Shown piece after piece: positions 16,716 through 25,518 of a stretch of DNA of 64,000 nucleotides. The translations under genes and the position numbers were made by a program. The stretch is taken from assembly GCA_963810915.1 (NCBI GenBank), contig CAWEPH010000006.1, positions 1 to 64,000 on the forward strand, in the 5' to 3' direction. The stretch's first letter is position 1. Every line of letters begins with the position of its first letter. Source of the DNA: JAOUEA01 sp963810915 (GTDB lineage: Bacteria; Actinomycetota; UBA4738; HRBIN12). The notes under the pieces were generated by a model. It was given only the letters and a program-made list of their open reading frames with translations, had not been told where the DNA came from and did no database searches.

Positions 16716-18032
16716 TCAGCCCAGGACGGGCTTCAGCACGTCGGTCAGCTGGGGCGAATCGGGCAGCACGTCGAGGTCGTAGCGCACCCGCACCGCGGGC
16801 TTGCTGATCTCGATCACGCGCCGCAGGTCGATCGGCGTGCCGATCACGACGAGGTCCACGTCCGCCGCGTCGATGATCTTCTCCATCTCGGCGAGCTGAC
16901 CCTCCGAGTAGCCCATCGCGGGCAGCACGGCGCCCACGTCGTACTTCTCGAACGTCTCAGCGATCGAGCCGAACGCCCACGGGCGCGGGTCCACGATCTC
17001 GGCGGCCCCGTTCCGCTCGGCGGCCACGACCCCGGCGCCGATCTTCATGGAGCCGTGGGTGAGCGTCGGGCCGTCCTCCACGACGAGGACACGCTTGCCC
17101 GCGATCGTCTCGGCGTCCTCGGCGGTGACGAGGGAATTGGCCTTCACGACCGTGGCCGACGGGTTCACCTCGGCGATGGTGGCATCGAGCTTCGCGACCT
17201 GCTCCGATGTGGCCGAGTCCATCTTGTTCACGATGACCACGTCGGCGGCGCGGAGGTTGGCCTCTCCGGGGTGATACGTGAGCTCGTGGCCCGCGCGCAG
17301 CGGATCGACCAGCGTGATCCAGACGTCCGGCGCGTAGAACGGCAGGTCGTTGTTCCCCCCGTCCCACAGGAGCACATCGGCCTCCTCCTGTGCCTGCGCG
17401 AGGATGGCCCCGTAGTCCACGCCTGCGTAGATCACCGTGCCCGACGTGATGTGCGGCTCGTACTCTTCGCGCTCCTCGATCGTGCAGTCGTAGCGGTCGA
17501 GGTCGGCGAGCTCCGCGTAGCGCTGCACCCGCTGCGCGGCGAGGTCCCCGTACGGCATCGGATGCCGCACCGCGACGACCTTCTTCCCGGCGTCTTTGAG
17601 GACGCCCGCGATCGCGCGCGTCGTCTGGCTCTTGCCGACCCCGGTGCGCACGGCGGTCACGGCCACCACCGGGATCGTGGCCTCGATCATGGTCGCGTCG
17701 GGTCCCAGCAGCAGGAAGTTGGCGCCGGCGGCGAGCACCTCGCTCGCCTTGTGCATCACGTACTCATGGGCGACGTCGGAGTAGGAGAACACGACGTCGT
17801 CGACGCCGAGGTCGTCGATCAGCCGGGTGAGCTCCGCCTCGTCGTAGATCTGGATCCCGTCGGGGTAGTTGGGGCCCGCGAGTTCGCTCGGATACCTCCG
17901 GTCGTTGATGTACGGGATCTGCGTCGCGGTGAACGCCACGACCTCGGATCCCGCGTCCTCGCGATAGACGGTGTTGAAGTTGTGGAAGTCGCGGCCCGCG
18001 GCCCCCATGATCAGGACACGACGCTTCGCCAT
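16716..18032 (-). CDS. Cyclic 2,3-diphosphoglycerate synthetase-like P-loop protein
   Basis: 438 residues. The N-terminal part (MAKRRVLIMGAAGRDFHNF) looks like a Rossmann fold. A P-loop domain follows with RTGVGKSQTTRAIAG (~132), DYGAILAQAQEEADVLLWDGGNND and the NKMD-type base motif VIVNKMDSA. This architecture is that of the archaeal cPGS family and its bacterial relatives, whose bacterial function is largely untested. The ATG has AAAGGACGGAG upstream. Carbamate kinase follows in the same unit, suggesting a shared role in small phosphorylated metabolites. That is inference. Confidence 0.85.
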   Translation of the reverse strand: MAKRRVLIMGAAGRDFHNFNTVYREDAGSEVVAFTATQIPYINDRRYPSELAGPNYPDGIQIYDEAELTRLIDDLGVDDVVFSYSDVAHEYVMHKASEVLAAGANFLLLGPDATMIEATIPVVAVTAVRTGVGKSQTTRAIAGVLKDAGKKVVAVRHPMPYGDLAAQRVQRYAELADLDRYDCTIEEREEYEPHITSGTVIYAGVDYGAILAQAQEEADVLLWDGGNNDLPFYAPDVWITLVDPLRAGHELTYHPGEANLRAADVVIVNKMDSATSEQVAKLDATIAEVNPSATVVKANSLVTAEDAETIAGKRVLVVEDGPTLTHGSMKIGAGVVAAERNGAAEIVDPRPWAFGSIAETFEKYDVGAVLPAMGYSEGQLAEMEKIIDAADVDLVVIGTPIDLRRVIEISKPAVRVRYDLDVLPDSPQLTDVLKPVLG

Positions 18033-18189
18033 GGCTCCGTCCTTTCGGGAGAGGTGTGATGCGCGGGGGGCGAACGCCCGGGGCGCTCGGATGCGCCCGT
18101 TCCCGCTCTTCAACCCGGAGCCTACTCCAGGGTGCCCTGCGCCGCATCGGGCCGTGGGACCCACCGTCCGAGGGTCGGGTGTGCCGATC
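18033..18189 (-). other. Intergenic region with a possible TAGGCT promoter
   Basis: 157 bases between the cPGS-like gene and the metallo-hydrolase gene. On the minus strand a TAGGCT box near 18123-18128 could serve the cPGS-arcC unit with a leader of about 85 bases. No gene or conserved RNA was recognised. Confidence 0.35.
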
Positions 18190-19002
18190 TCAGCGGGCGC
18201 GCCAGCGCCCGTCCACGACGGTCCCGAAGGGCTCCGCGAAGTGCTGGACGCCCACGTGCCAACCGCGTCGCTCGGCGCGGTCCAGCAGGGCCGTGCGACT
18301 GCGTGCGCCGGACTCCGGATCCTCGTCGTGACTCGAAGGCCGATCGCGCAGATGCACCTGCGCCGGATGGTGGAGCGCGTCGCCGGTGATCAGCAGGGTC
18401 TCGTCTCCGCCCGCGAGCACGACGCTCCGGTGGCCCGGCGTGTGGCCCGGAGTGTGGAGCACGCGCACCCCGGGGACGATCTCCTCGTCCGCTTCCTCCA
18501 CGGAGAGCATGCCTAGTTCCTCGAGCCGCTCCATCGCACCGCGTGCGACGTAGTCCTCGGCGTCGTCCGCCTCCGCGAACCGCACCCGGTCCGCTCGGTG
18601 CAGGTGGTAGCGGGCGTTCGGGAACCTCGGCTCTCCCTCCACGACCGCGCCGCCGGCGTGATCGGCATGGAGGTGGCTGAGCACCACGTGCTCGACCGCG
18701 GACGGGTCCCGCCCCGCCCAGGGATCGGGCGCCTGCACGGCCCAAGGGGCATACGGAGGGAAGAGTCCCAGGCCGGTGTCGACGACGAGGACACCCGAGG
18801 GGGCGTCGATCCAGAACGCGTGCACGTGCCACGGCCACGCGTCGAGCCCAGCTCCCATGAACCCCCACGGGTAGGCGGCGCGCTCGGTTTCCCAATCCGC
18901 GTCCGTGCCCGGGAGCTCGTCGGCGATCGCGAGCGGCGCGAAGCCCTCACAGACCACCGTCACCTCCAGCCCACCCGATCGCCACGGCGTCACGTGCGAC
19001 AT
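18190..19002 (-). CDS. Metallo-beta-lactamase-fold hydrolase
   Basis: A 270-residue metal-dependent hydrolase. The core metal motif LSHLHADHAGG is near residue 109, the second His in LHTPGHTPGHRS and the Asp in LLITGDALHHPAQ. Overall it resembles the AHL-lactonase/AttM-like MBL branch, but the substrate cannot be told from sequence. TAGGGT (19009-19014) six bases before the ATG suggests a leaderless mRNA within the short gap after mobA. Confidence 0.85.
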   Translation of the reverse strand: MSHVTPWRSGGLEVTVVCEGFAPLAIADELPGTDADWETERAAYPWGFMGAGLDAWPWHVHAFWIDAPSGVLVVDTGLGLFPPYAPWAVQAPDPWAGRDPSAVEHVVLSHLHADHAGGAVVEGEPRFPNARYHLHRADRVRFAEADDAEDYVARGAMERLEELGMLSVEEADEEIVPGVRVLHTPGHTPGHRSVVLAGGDETLLITGDALHHPAQVHLRDRPSSHDEDPESGARSRTALLDRAERRGWHVGVQHFAEPFGTVVDGRWRAR

Positions 19003-19008
19003 GCCCGG

Positions 19009-19014
19009 ACCCTA
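19009..19014 (-). promoter_or_regulatory. -10 box (TAGGGT) for the MBL hydrolase gene
   Basis: TAGGGT on the minus strand, six bases before the ATG at 19002. It overlaps the end of mobA. Confidence 0.5.
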
Positions 19015-19629
19015 CCGCGCCAGGTCCTCGGGGGTGTCCACGTCGCGCAACGTCCGACGATCCGGGTCGAGCGTCGTCCAGGTGGGGACGTCGATCACGG
19101 CCGTGCGAAGGGCGTCCAGGACGTCGCGGAGTCGCCGCCTTCCCGCGTGCAGGAGCGTGTGGACGGCATCCGCGGCGGGCCAGGTCCGCAGGACGCACGG
19201 CAGGGGCCGCGCTCCGTCGCCGTCGTCGAGCGCCACGGCATCGACGCCGGCGTCCCCGAGCACGGCGAGCATGGCGCGCAGGACGGGTGGCTGCAGCTCC
19301 GGCATATCGCCGCCCGCCACGACGACGGCGTCCGAGCGCACCGCCGCCATGAGCCCCTGGTGGAGTCCGGCGAGGGGCCCCTCGCCCTCCGTGGGGTCGT
19401 GGGTGGTGCGCACCCCCGGAGGGAGATCGATGGAGGCGTCCGGAGCCAGGACAACGACCACGTCGTCGCACACTTCCGCCAGCCGCATGACGGCGTGGTG
19501 CACGAGGGGGACCCCTTCGTAAGAGGCCGCCAGCTTGTCGGAACCGAACCGCGACGACCGACCGCCAGCCAGGACGAGCCCGGTGACGGAACCGGGCGCA
19601 CTTCCAGTAGTGTGACTCAGACTAGTCAT
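19012..19629 (-). CDS. mobA: Molybdenum cofactor guanylyltransferase
   Basis: A 205-residue nucleotidyltransferase that attaches GMP to molybdopterin, giving the bis-MGD cofactor used by DMSO-reductase-family enzymes such as the adjacent formate dehydrogenase. The GTP-binding motif GLVLAGGRSSRFGSDK is near the N-terminus; TEGEGPLAGLHQGL and the metal-binding GGDMPEL follow. The ATG overlaps the end of the iron-sulfur subunit gene, so it is probably co-transcribed with the formate dehydrogenase genes. Confidence 0.9.
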   Translation of the reverse strand: MTSLSHTTGSAPGSVTGLVLAGGRSSRFGSDKLAASYEGVPLVHHAVMRLAEVCDDVVVVLAPDASIDLPPGVRTTHDPTEGEGPLAGLHQGLMAAVRSDAVVVAGGDMPELQPPVLRAMLAVLGDAGVDAVALDDGDGARPLPCVLRTWPAADAVHTLLHAGRRRLRDVLDALRTAVIDVPTWTTLDPDRRTLRDVDTPEDLAR

Positions 19630-20575
19630 CCTCGCGCCGCTTGCGACGCTGCACGTACTGGAAACCGAACCGCCCCTTGATGCAGAGGTGCCCGCTCGTG
19701 ACGTAGTTGTCGGCAGGGCTGGTGACCTTCACCACGGTGTTGTCCTGCACGTGGAGCTCGAGCTCGCAGCCCACGCCGCAGTACGGACAGATCGTGTTGG
19801 TGACCGACTGAGCCTCCTCGTCCCAGGTCCCCGCCTCGCGCATGTCGTGCTCCGACGTGAACATCAGCGCGCCCGTGGGGCAGACGCCGATGCAGTTGCC
19901 GCAGTACACGCAGGCGCTCTCGTCGAGCGGCACGGCGTACTCGGTGGAGATGCGCGCGTCGAACCCGCGACCGGCAACGGCGATCGCGAACGTGTTCTGC
20001 GCGTCCACGCCGCAGGCCTCGACGCACTTGTAGCAGAGCACGCACCGCGAGTAGTCGCGCACGTACAGCTCGTTGTCGATCTTCACGGGCTGGTAGACGC
20101 CCTCGGCCACCATGGGGTCCGTGGGCGCGTGGTGGTGCCCGGGCTCCTTCGCGTCGCGCTCCCCCGCCTCGAGCGGCTCCATCACCGCGCCGAAGCGCTC
20201 AGGGTTCGACCCGTACGCATCCATCCAGCGGTGCACGTCGGCGCTCGCGAGGTCCATCTCGACGCTGCTCGCGAGGAACTCCATCACCAGCTTGCGGGAG
20301 TGCCGGACGCGTTCGGTGTCTGTCGTGACCTTCATGCCCGCCTCGGCCGTGCGGCTGCACGCGGGCACGAGCGTGCGGGATCCCTCGACCTCGACCACGC
20401 AGACGCGGCAGGCGTTGACCGGTGTGAGGTTGTCGGCGTAGCAGACCGTCGGGGTGTCGATGCCCTCCGCGCGGCACGCGTCCAGGATCGTGGCCCCCTC
20501 GGGCACGCGCACTTCGGCGCCGTCGACCTCGAGGTCGATCAGGCGTCGGGGCGGATCCAGGGGAACGGCGCTCAC
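19622..20575 (-). CDS. Formate dehydrogenase iron-sulfur subunit (NuoG N-terminal type) carrying the FdhA [4Fe-4S] domain
   Basis: 317 residues of electron-transfer modules. They are a 2Fe-2S ferredoxin domain (VCYADNLTPVNACRVCVVEV, ~45), a NuoG-type linker with histidine ligand region, two 4Fe-4S motifs (CVLCYKCVEAC and CVYCGNCIGVCPTGAL), and at the C-terminus CPYCGVGCELEL...GHLCIKGRFGFQYV. The last is the molybdopterin [4Fe-4S] domain that normally forms the N-terminus of FdhA. The protein stops soon after it (QRRKRREDD). The catalytic remainder is encoded separately at 22448-24373 and lacks this domain. The GTG overlaps the nuoF-like stop as GTGA. Confidence 0.9.
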   Translation of the reverse strand: MSAVPLDPPRRLIDLEVDGAEVRVPEGATILDACRAEGIDTPTVCYADNLTPVNACRVCVVEVEGSRTLVPACSRTAEAGMKVTTDTERVRHSRKLVMEFLASSVEMDLASADVHRWMDAYGSNPERFGAVMEPLEAGERDAKEPGHHHAPTDPMVAEGVYQPVKIDNELYVRDYSRCVLCYKCVEACGVDAQNTFAIAVAGRGFDARISTEYAVPLDESACVYCGNCIGVCPTGALMFTSEHDMREAGTWDEEAQSVTNTICPYCGVGCELELHVQDNTVVKVTSPADNYVTSGHLCIKGRFGFQYVQRRKRREDD

Positions 20576-21792
20576 GCCTTCGCCGCCTCGAACAACTGCA
20601 GGCGGGCGACGGCGGACCGAACGGCGCTCGCCGCCGTCTGTCCGAGCCCGCAGATGGACGCGTCCGTCATCACCCGGTCGATGTCGGCCAGCAGCGCGAG
20701 CTCGTCGGCCGCCGAGCCGATCGTGCGTTCGCTCACCAGCCGGTGCAGCGCCTCCTCTTGCCGCACCGTCCCCACACGGCACGGCACGCACTGCCCGCAG
20801 GACTCGTCGCGGAAGAACCGCGCGATCCGCAACACGATGTCCACGAGATCCACGTCGTGGTTGAACGCCATCACCACGCCGGAGCCGAGCGTGTAGCCAC
20901 CCGCCCTCGCGTCCTCGAAGCTCAACCGGATATCGAGATCGTCGGGCGTGACGAAGCCGCCCGCCGCACCGCCGAGGAGCACGGCGCGCAGGTCCCCCAC
21001 GACGCCGCCCGCCATGGACAGCAGCTCGCGCAGCGTGGTACCGAAGTCGGCCTCGTACAGGCCGGGGCGCGCCACGTTGCCCGAGAGGCAGAAGAGGCGA
21101 GGGCCGGTGGAGCCCTCGGTGCCGATCCCCGCGTACGCCTGGGATCCCGATCGCAGGATCTCGAGCACGTTGATCAACGTCTCGACGTTGTTGATGCCCG
21201 TGGGCTTGCCGAACAGGCCGCGCTGCACGGGGAACGGCGGCTTGTTCCTCGGCTCGCCGCGCTTGCCCTCGAGCGAGTTGAACAGCGCCGTCTCCTCGCC
21301 GCAGATGTAGGCGCCGGCCCCGCGCCGCAGCTCGATGTCGAACGCGAAGCCCTCACCCATCACGTCGTCGCCGAGGTAGCCGTGGCGACGGGCCTCCTCG
21401 ATCGCGTGCTGCAGACGCCGCGTCGCGAGGGGGTATTCGCCACGGATGTAGACGAAGCCCTGCGCCGACCCCGTGGTGAACCCTGCGATCGTGAGCGCCT
21501 CGATCACCGCGTAGGGATCGTGCTCCATCACGATGCGGTCCTTGAACGTGCCGGGCTCCGACTCGTCGGCGTTGCAGATGAAGTAGTGCGGGTGCACGGG
21601 CTGTTCGGCGACGGCCTTCCACTTGACGCCGGTGGGGAACGCGGCGCCCCCGCGCCCCATCAGCTTCGCGTCGGTGATCTCCACGATCGTGCCCTCGGCG
21701 CCGAGCTCGACCGCGCGCCGGAGCGCCTGATACCCACCGTGTGCGTGATAGTCGTCGAAGGAGTCGGGGTCGACGACGCCGATGCGTCGCAA
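20572..21792 (-). CDS. NuoF-like NAD/FMN subunit of formate dehydrogenase
   Basis: 406 residues, the diaphorase subunit that passes electrons between FMN, NAD(H) and Fe-S centres. Signatures are GRGGAAFPTGVKWKAV, NADESEPGTFKDR (NADH/FMN site), GAGAYICGEETALFNSLEG and the 4Fe-4S ligands ESCGQCVPCRVGT with SICGLGQ. The recoverable open frame starts at a TTG (21792). The codons ahead of it (PAPAIDGPDLRLLRRIG) still look like protein and lie in the same frame as the N-terminal part of the NuoE-like gene. The two were probably one fused NuoE-NuoF gene, now interrupted by frameshifts. Confidence 0.85.
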   Translation of the reverse strand: MRRIGVVDPDSFDDYHAHGGYQALRRAVELGAEGTIVEITDAKLMGRGGAAFPTGVKWKAVAEQPVHPHYFICNADESEPGTFKDRIVMEHDPYAVIEALTIAGFTTGSAQGFVYIRGEYPLATRRLQHAIEEARRHGYLGDDVMGEGFAFDIELRRGAGAYICGEETALFNSLEGKRGEPRNKPPFPVQRGLFGKPTGINNVETLINVLEILRSGSQAYAGIGTEGSTGPRLFCLSGNVARPGLYEADFGTTLRELLSMAGGVVGDLRAVLLGGAAGGFVTPDDLDIRLSFEDARAGGYTLGSGVVMAFNHDVDLVDIVLRIARFFRDESCGQCVPCRVGTVRQEEALHRLVSERTIGSAADELALLADIDRVMTDASICGLGQTAASAVRSAVARLQLFEAAKA

Positions 21793-21840
21793 CAGACGCA
21801 GATCGGGGCCGTCGATCGCGGGAGCCGGAGTCCGGCAGAT

Positions 21841-22422
21841 TCAGCCGCGCGCCACGGCCCACCGCGGCGAGCCTGCTCCGCGGACGCGGGCGCGAAGACC
21901 ATGTCCGCCGCGCCCTCGCCGGCTCGCTGGTACAGGACCGCCGGCGCGCGCTCGCACAGGCCCAGGCATGGGCTCCGCACCCAGGTGGCGTCGCCCGCGC
22001 CCTCGGCAGCTCGCCCCTCGGGACCGTAGGCCTCCTCGAGATGCGCGCAGATCGCCTCCGCGCCGGCCGACGCGGCAGGCGAGGTCGTCGCAGACGTGCA
22101 CCACGGTCTTCGCCCGCGGCTCCACGCTGAACATCGCGTAGAACGTGGCCACCCCGTACGCCTCGGCGGGGGGGATCGTGAGGCGCTCACAGACGTAGTT
22201 CAGGCCGCCCTCGCTGATCCAGCCCGCACGAGCTTGGAGCGCGTGGAGCGCCGGCAGGAGCAGGTGGCGCTCGTCGCGCGCGGCGCGGCCGCCCCGGGCC
22301 ACCCGGTGGGTGAGCTCGTCGCGGCCGGCGCCGTGCCAGCCGGACTCCGGCGCGCCCAGCAGTTCGTCGACGGCGGCGCGCTCCTCGTCGGTGGCGGCCG
22401 CCGCGGTCAGATGGAGGTCCAC
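21841..22422 (-). pseudogene. NuoE-like 2Fe-2S subunit, frameshifted; probably the N-terminal half of a NuoE-NuoF fusion
   Basis: The GTG at 22422 has AGGAGG five bases upstream and opens a NuoE-like thioredoxin-fold protein (HLLLPALHALQARAGWISEG, AYGVATFYAMFSVEP). The first 2Fe-2S ligands are in VHVCDDLACR. There the frame breaks (about 22068-22080), and the family sequence continues one base over: GAEAICAHLEEAYG and CLGLCERAPAVLY (second ligand pair). A further shift between about 21800 and 21860 returns to the nuoF frame. Single-base insertions explain the pattern. A real pseudogene is less likely, because the rest of the operon is intact. Confidence 0.75.
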
Positions 22423-22447
22423 GCGACCTCCTGGATCGCCCCGGCCC

Positions 22448-24373
22448 TCACGCGCCGCCCCCCGGCACCGGCGCGCCCAGCTTCTCGATGCGCACGGCGG
22501 TGGCCTTGAACTCGGCGGTGCCCGATCGGGGGTCGGTGGCCTCGATCGTGAGCACGTTCGTGTCCACCTGATCCGGGAAATGGAAGGTCATGAACACGAG
22601 GCCGGGGCGCAACGCCGGATCGACGTGGACCGGGGCCCGCACGCTCCCTCGGCGCGAGGACACCGCAACTAACTCGCCCTCGGCGAGATCCATCCGCGCC
22701 GCGTCCTCGGGTGAGACATCGATCGTCTCCCCCCGGCGCAGCGGCGAGGTGTACGCACCCGACTGCACACCCGTGTTGTAGGAGTCCAGCCGGCGCCCGG
22801 TGGTGAGGCGTAGTGGGTACTCGTCGTTCAGCTCGTCCACGGGCGGGTCGTCGATCACCACGGAGAAGGGCGCCTTCATCCCCTGCTCCGCCGGGTCGTC
22901 CGCCCACAGCCGCGCGTGCAGGAACTTCGTTCCCGGGTGGGACTCGTCGGGACACGGCCATTGGATCCCGCCGAGCTCCTCGAGCCGCGCGTAGGACATG
23001 CCTGCGTGCATCGGGCTCAGGGAGCGGAGCTCGTTCCACGCGCCCTCGGCGCTCACCTCTCCCCAGTCCGCGCCGAGCCGGGCGGCGAGCTGGGCGATGA
23101 TCCACATGTCGTCCCGGGCATTGCCCGGGGGCGTGAGGGCCGCGCGCACGCGCTGCACCCGCCGCTCGGAGTTGGTCACGGTGCCCTCGGACTCGAACGC
23201 CGAGTTGGACGCCGGGAAGACCACGTCGGCGAGCTCGGCGGTCTTCGTCATGAACATGTCCTGCACGATCAGCGTGTCCAGACCCTTCAGGAGCTCGACG
23301 GCATGCTGCTTGTCGGCCTCCGAGGAGGCCGGGTTCTCGCCGATCACGTAGACGGCGGTGAGGTCCTCGCGCTCCATCGCCTCGAACATCTGCGTGAGCG
23401 TCCAGCCGTACCTCGGGGTGATCGGCACGCCCCAGGCCGCCTCGAACCGCGCGCGCGCGTCGGCGTCCTGCTCGATGTCCTGGAAGCCCGGCAGCTTGTT
23501 GGGGATCGCGCCCATGTCGCCGCCGCCCTGCACGTTGTTCTGGCCGCGGAGCGGGTTCACGCCGCTCCCGTAGACGCCGACCTTCCCGGTGAGCAGGGCC
23601 AGGTTGATCAGCGACACCACGTTGTCCACCGCGTTGTGGTGCTCGGTGATGCCGAGGGTCCAGCAGATCATCGCGCGGTCCGCCTTGGCGTAGGCGTGCG
23701 CGACCTCGCGGATCACTTCTGCGGGGACGCCAGTCACCGCGGCGCCCCGCTCGAGCGTCCAGTCCTTCACCGAGTCCCGGTACGCGTCGAAGCCGGTGGT
23801 GGCGTGCTCGATGAAGGTGTGGTGCTGGAGATCGTTCACGATGATCTCCCGCGCGATCGTGTTCGACAGCGCGATGTCCGTACCCACGTCGATGCCGAGC
23901 CAGAGGTCGCCCCACTCCGCCGACTCCGTGCGGCGCGGGTCCACGACGATCAGCGACATCCCATTGTGGATCCCCTTCAAGACGTGATGGAAGAAGATGG
24001 GGTGCGCGGCGCGCGCGTTCGAACCCCACAGCAGCATGAGGTCGGTGTGCTCGACCTCTTCGTATGAACTCGTTCCCCCACCTGCTCCGAACACGGTGGC
24101 CAGACCGACCACGGAAGGAGCGTGTCAGGTGCGGTTACACGAGTCGATGTTGTTGCTCAGCAGGACCTGGCGAGCGAGCTTCTGTGCGAGGAAGTTCATC
24201 TCGTTGCTGGCCTTGCTGCAGCTGAACAGGCCGACCCCGTTGCCGCCGTTCCGCTCCGTGGCGGCGCGCAGTCCCTGAGCTGCCCTGTCGAGGGCTTCGT
24301 CCCAGGTGGCGATGCGCAGTTCGCCGTCGTCGCGGACCATCGGCTCGGTGAGTCGCGTGAGCCCGTTCTGCAT
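22448..24373 (-). CDS. fdhA: Formate dehydrogenase catalytic subunit, selenocysteine-containing
   Basis: A 641-residue molybdopterin (Mo or W) enzyme of the DMSO reductase family. It is read as one gene through an in-frame TGA at 24125-24127, translated as selenocysteine 83 in the motif NNIDSCNRT-U-HAPSVVGL, where the family has Cys or Sec as metal ligand. Further signatures are WGSNARAAHPIFFHH, VVDPRRTESAEW, MICWTLGITEHHNAVDN, GQNNVQGGGDMGA and the C-terminal dinucleotide-binding region. The ATG at 24373 has GGAAAGGAG about eight bases upstream. The usual N-terminal [4Fe-4S] domain is missing and is found on the gene at 19622-20575. Confidence 0.93.
24084..24127 (-). ncRNA. SECIS element of fdhA (with the Sec UGA codon)
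   Basis: The UGA codon is 24127-24125. Downstream in the mRNA a hairpin forms: lower stem GCUCC (24121-24117) with GGAGC (24088-24084), and apical stem GUGGUC (24112-24107) with GGCCAC (24101-24096), closed by the loop GGUCU (24106-24102). In E. coli fdhF the SelB-binding loop also contains GGUCU at the same distance (22 bases from the U of UGA). This supports recoding rather than termination. Confidence 0.9.
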
Positions 24374-24509
24374 CGAGCGGCTCCTTTCCACCGATTACCG
24401 CCATCTATCCTACGTCGGGCTTCGTTCCCGGAGGGAACCCGTGGATGGCGGGCATGACCCCCGGTCCCGGTTGGTCACGTGGCGGGCGGCGGTCCATGAT
24501 GGGGACCGT
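24374..24509. promoter_or_regulatory. Divergent promoter region of fdhA and the repeat protein gene
   Basis: 136 bases between divergent starts. On the minus strand TAGGAT (24408-24413) is a reasonable -10 box for fdhA, with a leader of about 30 bases. On the plus strand CATGAT lies nine bases before the ATG at 24510. No operator is recognised. Confidence 0.35.
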
Positions 24510-25517
24510 ATGGAGAGCATCCCGATCGGCTCCGAGCCCCCGAAGGAGAACGTGGTGCCGCTGCGGAGCGACGCCGACGAGGGTCCCGACGAGGAGTCCA
24601 TGAGCTACGAGGAGGCCCTCGAGCAGGAGCTTCCTCCGCTCGACGCCGAGTCCGCCGAGAAACCGCGGCCCAACGAGGAGACCGCCGCCATGCTGAGCCA
24701 GGCCCTCAAGGTGGGACTCGGTCTGGCCGTGACCGCGACGAACGTGGTGGGCGATCAGTTGCGGACCGCGAAGGCGCGCGAGGATGGGGTGGATCCCACG
24801 CGTGAGACGGGGCCCGAACCCGTCGCCCTTTTCACGGGGGCCTCGCTCGGCATGGCGCTGCAGATGGCCGACCTCGCAGGCAAGCTGTTCGAGGCCGCCG
24901 CCGACGTGGTCGACCCCGTGGCTTCGTGGCTGGCGAGCCCTCCGTTGCTGCGGAGCGCCACCGACACCGCGGGAGGGGTCGTGCGGCTGTTCGACGGCAA
25001 GTGGCAGGCCGAGCAGGCCATCTCCCAGCGAGCCGCCGAGGCCTTCGTTCGCGGCCTTGTGCCCGAACTCACACGGACCATCCTCGAGCAGGTCGACATC
25101 GAGGCGGTCGTCGACCAGGTGCCGATCGAGACGATCCTCGATCACGTCGATGTGAACGCCGTCATCGAGCGCGTGGACCTGGACGCGATCGTGCAGAGGA
25201 TCGACGTGAACGAGATCGCGGAACGCCTGGATCTGAACGCGGTCGTATCCGATATCGACATCAATGCCGTGGTCGCACGCGTCGACCTCGACGCGATCGT
25301 CAGCCGGATCGACGTGGCCGGTCTCGCGCAGGAGGTCATCGACGACATCGACCTCCCCGAGATCATCCGCGAGTCCTCGGGGAGCATGGCGAGCGAGACG
25401 GTCCAGGAGATCCGCGTCTTGAGCATCAACGCGGATCGGTTCGTGGCGAGGCTGGTCGATCGGATCCTGAGGCGCCGCAGCGGCCGCAAGGTCCGGGTGC
25501 AGCCGGGGGACGACTGA
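24510..25517 (+). CDS. Protein with nine tandem nonapeptide repeats, partner of an RDD membrane protein
   Basis: 335 residues. An acidic N-terminal region (~70 residues) is followed by an Ala-rich part with a hydrophobic stretch (GASLGMALQMADLAG). From about residue 193, nine consecutive nine-residue repeats follow the pattern D-[VLI]-[NDE]-[AE]-[IV]-[VA]-x-x-[VIL], for example DVNAVIERV, DLDAIVQRI, DVNEIAERL and DINAVVARV. The basic C-terminus ends RILRRRSGRKVRVQ. Similar repeats accompany RDD proteins in other actinobacteria, but I know of no named family or function. The RDD gene starts two bases after its stop, so the pair is an operon. Confidence 0.75.
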   Translation: MESIPIGSEPPKENVVPLRSDADEGPDEESMSYEEALEQELPPLDAESAEKPRPNEETAAMLSQALKVGLGLAVTATNVVGDQLRTAKAREDGVDPTRETGPEPVALFTGASLGMALQMADLAGKLFEAAADVVDPVASWLASPPLLRSATDTAGGVVRLFDGKWQAEQAISQRAAEAFVRGLVPELTRTILEQVDIEAVVDQVPIETILDHVDVNAVIERVDLDAIVQRIDVNEIAERLDLNAVVSDIDINAVVARVDLDAIVSRIDVAGLAQEVIDDIDLPEIIRESSGSMASETVQEIRVLSINADRFVARLVDRILRRRSGRKVRVQPGDD

Positions 25518-25518
25518 G

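Noticed and set aside
24125..24127. TGA in fdhA read as a stop or nonsense mutation
   Set aside because: The position is the family Cys/Sec site, the protein continues in the same frame and a SECIS hairpin follows.
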